A DNA stretch of 9,241 bases. Source: DASRJX01 sp035649235 (GTDB lineage Bacteria; Acidobacteriota; Polarisedimenticolia; Gp22-AA2). The notes under the pieces were generated by a model that was not told the origin of the DNA, did no database searches, and worked only from the letters and a program-made list of their open reading frames with translations. Location: assembly GCA_035649235.1 (NCBI GenBank), contig DASRJX010000078.1, positions 1 to 9,241 of the forward strand, read 5' to 3'. The position numbers and the translations under genes are program-made. This document shows positions 6,748 to 9,241 of this stretch, piece by piece (within the stretch, counting starts at the first letter, position 1; each line of letters begins with the position of its first letter).

Positions 6748-6753
6748 GAGGTG
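6748..6753 (+). promoter_or_regulatory. Ribosome binding site that fixes the murE start
   Basis: GAGGTG lies 5 nt before GTG 6759. A GTG at 6751 belongs to another reading frame and overlaps this site, so it is not the start. Confidence 0.7.
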
Positions 6754-6758
6754 AAAGA

Positions 6759-8282
6759 GTGCAGCTCAAAGAAATCCTCCGCGATCTCCCCGGAGCCCGA
6801 GTGACGGGAGATCCGGAGACATCCATCCAGGGCCTGGCGTACGATTCGCGGGCCGTGGAGCGGGGATATCTGTTCGCCGCCTTGCGCGGCGAGGCCAGGG
6901 ACGGTCTCGACTTCCTCGATCAGGCGCTCGAGCGCGGCGCCGTGGCCGTGCTCGCGTCCCGGCCCTCCAGAGGCCGCGTCGCCTGGGTGCAGGCCGAGGA
7001 CGACCGCCGCGCGCTGGCGCTCATGGCGCGCGCCTATTACGGACGCCCCGACGAGCGCCTGATGACCGTCGGCGTGACCGGGACCAACGGCAAGACGACC
7101 GTCTGCTATCTCCTCGAGGCCGCGCTGCGCGAGGCGGACCTCAAGCCGTGCCTCCTCGGCACCGTCGCCTACCGCTACGGCCGCGACGAATCGCGCGCCG
7201 AGCGCACCACGCCCGAATCGCTCGACCTGTACCGCCACCTCGACCGCTTCGCCTCTTCCGGTGCCCGCTCCTGCGCCATGGAAGTGTCGTCGCACGCGTT
7301 GGCACAGCAGCGGGTGGCGGGGATCGCGTTTCGGGCCGGCGTGTTCACCAACCTCACCCAGGATCACCTCGACTTCCACCGTACGATGGAGCGCTACCGC
7401 GAGGCCAAGGCGGGCCTGTTCCGGGATCTGCCGGAGCGCGCCGTGGCGGTCCTGAACGCCGACGACGAAGCCTCCGCCGCGATGCGGGCGGCCACCCGGG
7501 CCCGGGTGGTGACCTTCGGCGAGTCGACCGGCGCCGACCTGCGCCTGGCCTCCCATCGCCCCACGGCCGGAGGCTCCGAGGTGACGCTCGCCATCGGGCC
7601 CGGTGTCGCCCCCGGCGCCTCGCTTCCGGGCACCCTGACGATCGCGTCGCCGCTCATAGGTGTCCTGAACGCCCGCAACCTGGCCGCCGCGGCCGCCGCC
7701 TCCCTGGCCCTCGGCCTGCCGGTCGAGGCCGTGGCGCGAGGATTGGGGCAGATGCGCGGCGTGCCGGGCCGGCTCGAGCGGGTCGACGACGACGGCGAGT
7801 TCCTGGTCCTGGTCGATTACGCGCACACCGACGATGCCCTGAGCCAGGTTCTGAGCGCGGTCCGGGAGCTTCGGCCGCGGCGTGTCATCACCGTCTTCGG
7901 GTGCGGCGGTGACCGCGACCGGGCCAAGCGCCCCCGCATGGGGTTCGCCGCCGCACAGGCGAGCGATCTGGTGATCGTGACGTCCGACAATCCGCGGAGC
8001 GAGGACCCGCAGGCGATCATCGACGGCATCCTGCCCGGAGTCCGGAAAGCGCTCGGAGGTTCTGAATCGGCGCCCCTGCCGGAGGAGCGCTGCCTGGTGG
8101 TCCTGGATCGCCGCGAGGCGATCCGGCGCGCCGTCGAGCGGGCGCGCAAGGGGGACTGCGTCGTCATCGCGGGCAAGGGTCACGAGCCGTACCAGATCCT
8201 CGCCGACAAGACCATCCCGTTCGACGACCGGCAGGTGGCGCGCGACGCGCTCGCCGGGCTGCGGCGCGGGAAGGCGGTGTGA
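6759..8282 (+). CDS. murE: UDP-MurNAc-L-Ala-D-Glu:meso-diaminopimelate ligase MurE
   Basis: MurE adds the third residue of the peptidoglycan stem peptide in the cytoplasm, using ATP. The 507-residue product is full length. The N-terminal UDP-substrate domain has YDSRAVERGYLFAALRG (about 28-44). The central ATPase domain has the P-loop GVTGTNGKTT (105-114), TTPESLDLY, EVSSHAL, TNLTQDHLDFH and the YREAKAGLF segment, whose Lys217 matches the carbamylated lysine of Mur ligases. The C-terminal domain carries DNPR (410-413), the motif that distinguishes meso-DAP enzymes from L-Lys enzymes, and later AGKGHEPYQ. The cell wall is therefore predicted to contain meso-DAP. The start is GTG at 6759 with GAGGTG five bases upstream, 30 nt after ftsI. 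The murF start follows six bases after the stop, so the two ligases are probably co-translated. Confidence 0.98.
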   Translation: MQLKEILRDLPGARVTGDPETSIQGLAYDSRAVERGYLFAALRGEARDGLDFLDQALERGAVAVLASRPSRGRVAWVQAEDDRRALALMARAYYGRPDERLMTVGVTGTNGKTTVCYLLEAALREADLKPCLLGTVAYRYGRDESRAERTTPESLDLYRHLDRFASSGARSCAMEVSSHALAQQRVAGIAFRAGVFTNLTQDHLDFHRTMERYREAKAGLFRDLPERAVAVLNADDEASAAMRAATRARVVTFGESTGADLRLASHRPTAGGSEVTLAIGPGVAPGASLPGTLTIASPLIGVLNARNLAAAAAASLALGLPVEAVARGLGQMRGVPGRLERVDDDGEFLVLVDYAHTDDALSQVLSAVRELRPRRVITVFGCGGDRDRAKRPRMGFAAAQASDLVIVTSDNPRSEDPQAIIDGILPGVRKALGGSESAPLPEERCLVVLDRREAIRRAVERARKGDCVVIAGKGHEPYQILADKTIPFDDRQVARDALAGLRRGKAV

Positions 8283-8288
8283 CGGGAC

Positions 8289-9241
8289 ATGGCGCGACTC
8301 CGCCTGGCGGAGATCGCCTCCGCGGTCCAGGGGGACCTGGCGCCGGGCGGTGCCACGGCAGACGCCGCCGGGAGGGAAACGGCCGATCCGGGTGACCGGG
8401 TGGTCGCGGGCTACAGCATCGACTCGAGGACGCTCGTGGCGGGGGACCTGTTCTTCGCGATCGTCGGTCCCCGGGTCGACGGGCACGATTTCGTGGCCGC
8501 GGCGGTCCAGAAGGGGGCCGCGGCGGTGGTGGTGGCGCGGGGCGGCGCGGCCACCTGGAAGGAGGCGCCAGCGGTGATCAAGGTGGCGGACACGACGCGG
8601 GCCCTGCAGGACCTGGGCGCGCACGTGCGGCGGGGCCGCCCCCTCAAGGTCGTCGGCATCACCGGCAGCGCCGGCAAGACGACCGCCAAGGAACTGACCG
8701 CCGCGGTCCTGTCGACCCGGCTAAGGACGCATCGCTCGGAGGGGAACCTGAACAACGCCTATGGCCTGCCGCTGGCGCTCCTGCGCATGGAGGACGCCTG
8801 CCAGGCGGCCGTGCTCGAGATGGGGATGAGCTACCGCGGGGAGATCGCCCGGCTGGTGGAGATCGCCGACCCGGACGTCGGCGTCATCCTGAACGTGCTG
8901 CGCGTGCACCTGGAGCATTTCGGCAGCATCGACGGGATAGCCCAGGCGAAGGGCGAGCTGTTCGCCGGCATGCGGAAGGACGCCATCGCCGCCTACAACG
9001 CCGACGACCCCCGCGTGGCGCGGCTGGGGCGCGCCTTCCCGGGCCGCTCCATCCCGTTCGGCCTGAAGGCGAAAGGGCGCGAGGTGAGCGCCGAGGCGCT
9101 CACGCCTCTCGGCCTCGCAGGGAGCCGTTTTCTCCTGAAGCACGGCAAGGAAACGACACCGGTCGAGATCGGCCTCGCCGGGAGGCACCACGTCTACAAC
9201 GCCCTCGCCGCGGCGGCCGCCGGTTACGCTTGCGGCCTGGA
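8289..9241 (+). CDS. murF: UDP-MurNAc-tripeptide:D-Ala-D-Ala ligase MurF, 3' end beyond the window
   Basis: MurF attaches the D-alanyl-D-alanine dipeptide to the UDP-MurNAc-tripeptide made by MurE, the last cytoplasmic step of stem synthesis. The visible 317 codons are about 70% of a usual 450-residue protein, with no stop before the edge. Motifs: SIDSRTLVAGDLFFAI near 43-58, the P-loop GITGSAGKTTAKE (123-135), RSEGNLNNAYGLPLALL, EMGMSYRGEIARL, HLEHFGS and, near the edge, a GLAGRHHVYNALAAAAA segment, where the C-terminal ligase domain begins. An insert-like stretch of Gly/Ala/Asp residues (about 18-38) precedes the first motif. The segment before HLEHFGS reads NVLRV where family members usually have NVG followed by a small residue. 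The ATG at 8289 lies 6 nt after the murE stop; a weak GGGA is close upstream, and GGAAGG inside the murE end may also serve. Confidence 0.96.
   Translation, partial: MARLRLAEIASAVQGDLAPGGATADAAGRETADPGDRVVAGYSIDSRTLVAGDLFFAIVGPRVDGHDFVAAAVQKGAAAVVVARGGAATWKEAPAVIKVADTTRALQDLGAHVRRGRPLKVVGITGSAGKTTAKELTAAVLSTRLRTHRSEGNLNNAYGLPLALLRMEDACQAAVLEMGMSYRGEIARLVEIADPDVGVILNVLRVHLEHFGSIDGIAQAKGELFAGMRKDAIAAYNADDPRVARLGRAFPGRSIPFGLKAKGREVSAEALTPLGLAGSRFLLKHGKETTPVEIGLAGRHHVYNALAAAAAGYACGL

Noticed and set aside
4350..8624. Open frame of about 1,424 codons on the minus strand, antisense to ftsL, ftsI, murE and murF
   Set aside because: ftsI, murE and murF all lie in the same register, and this antisense frame is codon-aligned with them. 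Its stops would need TTA, CTA or TCA codons on the sense strand, which are avoided in GC-rich genes. Its product is Arg/Gly/Ala-rich with no recognisable domain.
1..9241. CRISPR array, tRNA, rRNA, transposon or prophage elements
   Set aside because: No regularly spaced long repeats, no cloverleaf or rRNA-like segments, no transposase or integrase motifs and no terminal inverted repeats were seen on reading.

Overview
The window is very GC-rich and holds the start of a division and cell wall (dcw) cluster on the plus strand: mraZ, rsmH, ftsL, ftsI, murE and murF, the last cut by the right edge. Facing away from it on the minus strand is a secreted subtilisin-like serine protease, cut by the left edge. 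The organism looks like a Gram-negative-type bacterium that makes meso-diaminopimelate peptidoglycan, because MurE carries the DNPR specificity motif. The C-terminal module of the protease (a WNVYRG start and a GTGFLYLVTG motif) recalls modules I associate with secreted proteins of Acidobacteriota and similar high-GC environmental lineages. That placement is from memory and is only a suggestion.

Layout: 1-2314 (minus) encodes the protease, with signal peptide, I9-like propeptide, catalytic domain with a complete Asp/His/Asn/Ser set, a large insertion before the catalytic serine, and a C-terminal beta-type module that runs off the window. Bases 2315-2710 form the divergent intergenic region. 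It contains a near-consensus sigma70-type promoter (TTGACA, 17 bp, TATAGT), three GTGG boxes at exact 10-bp spacing starting at the predicted transcription start, and a leader of about 167 nt before mraZ. From 2711 onward the genes are tightly packed: gaps of 22, 30 and 6 nt, a 4-nt overlap between ftsL and ftsI, and a possible 10-codon micro-ORF bridging rsmH and ftsL by two 4-nt overlaps.

The six plus-strand genes form one operon by all visible criteria. MraZ is the regulator and probably represses its own promoter through the GTGG boxes. RsmH methylates 16S rRNA. FtsL and FtsI are the membrane division pair, with FtsI carrying one C-terminal PASTA domain. MurE and MurF add meso-DAP and D-Ala-D-Ala to the peptidoglycan precursor.

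I found no sign of a new defence, mobile or biosynthetic system. The points worth a second look are regulatory and architectural: the operator/promoter arrangement, the overlap relay around ftsL, the inserted domain in the protease, and small oddities in FtsI and MurF. Very long open frames antisense to the protease and to ftsI-murE-murF are explained by codon-aligned composition and are rejected.
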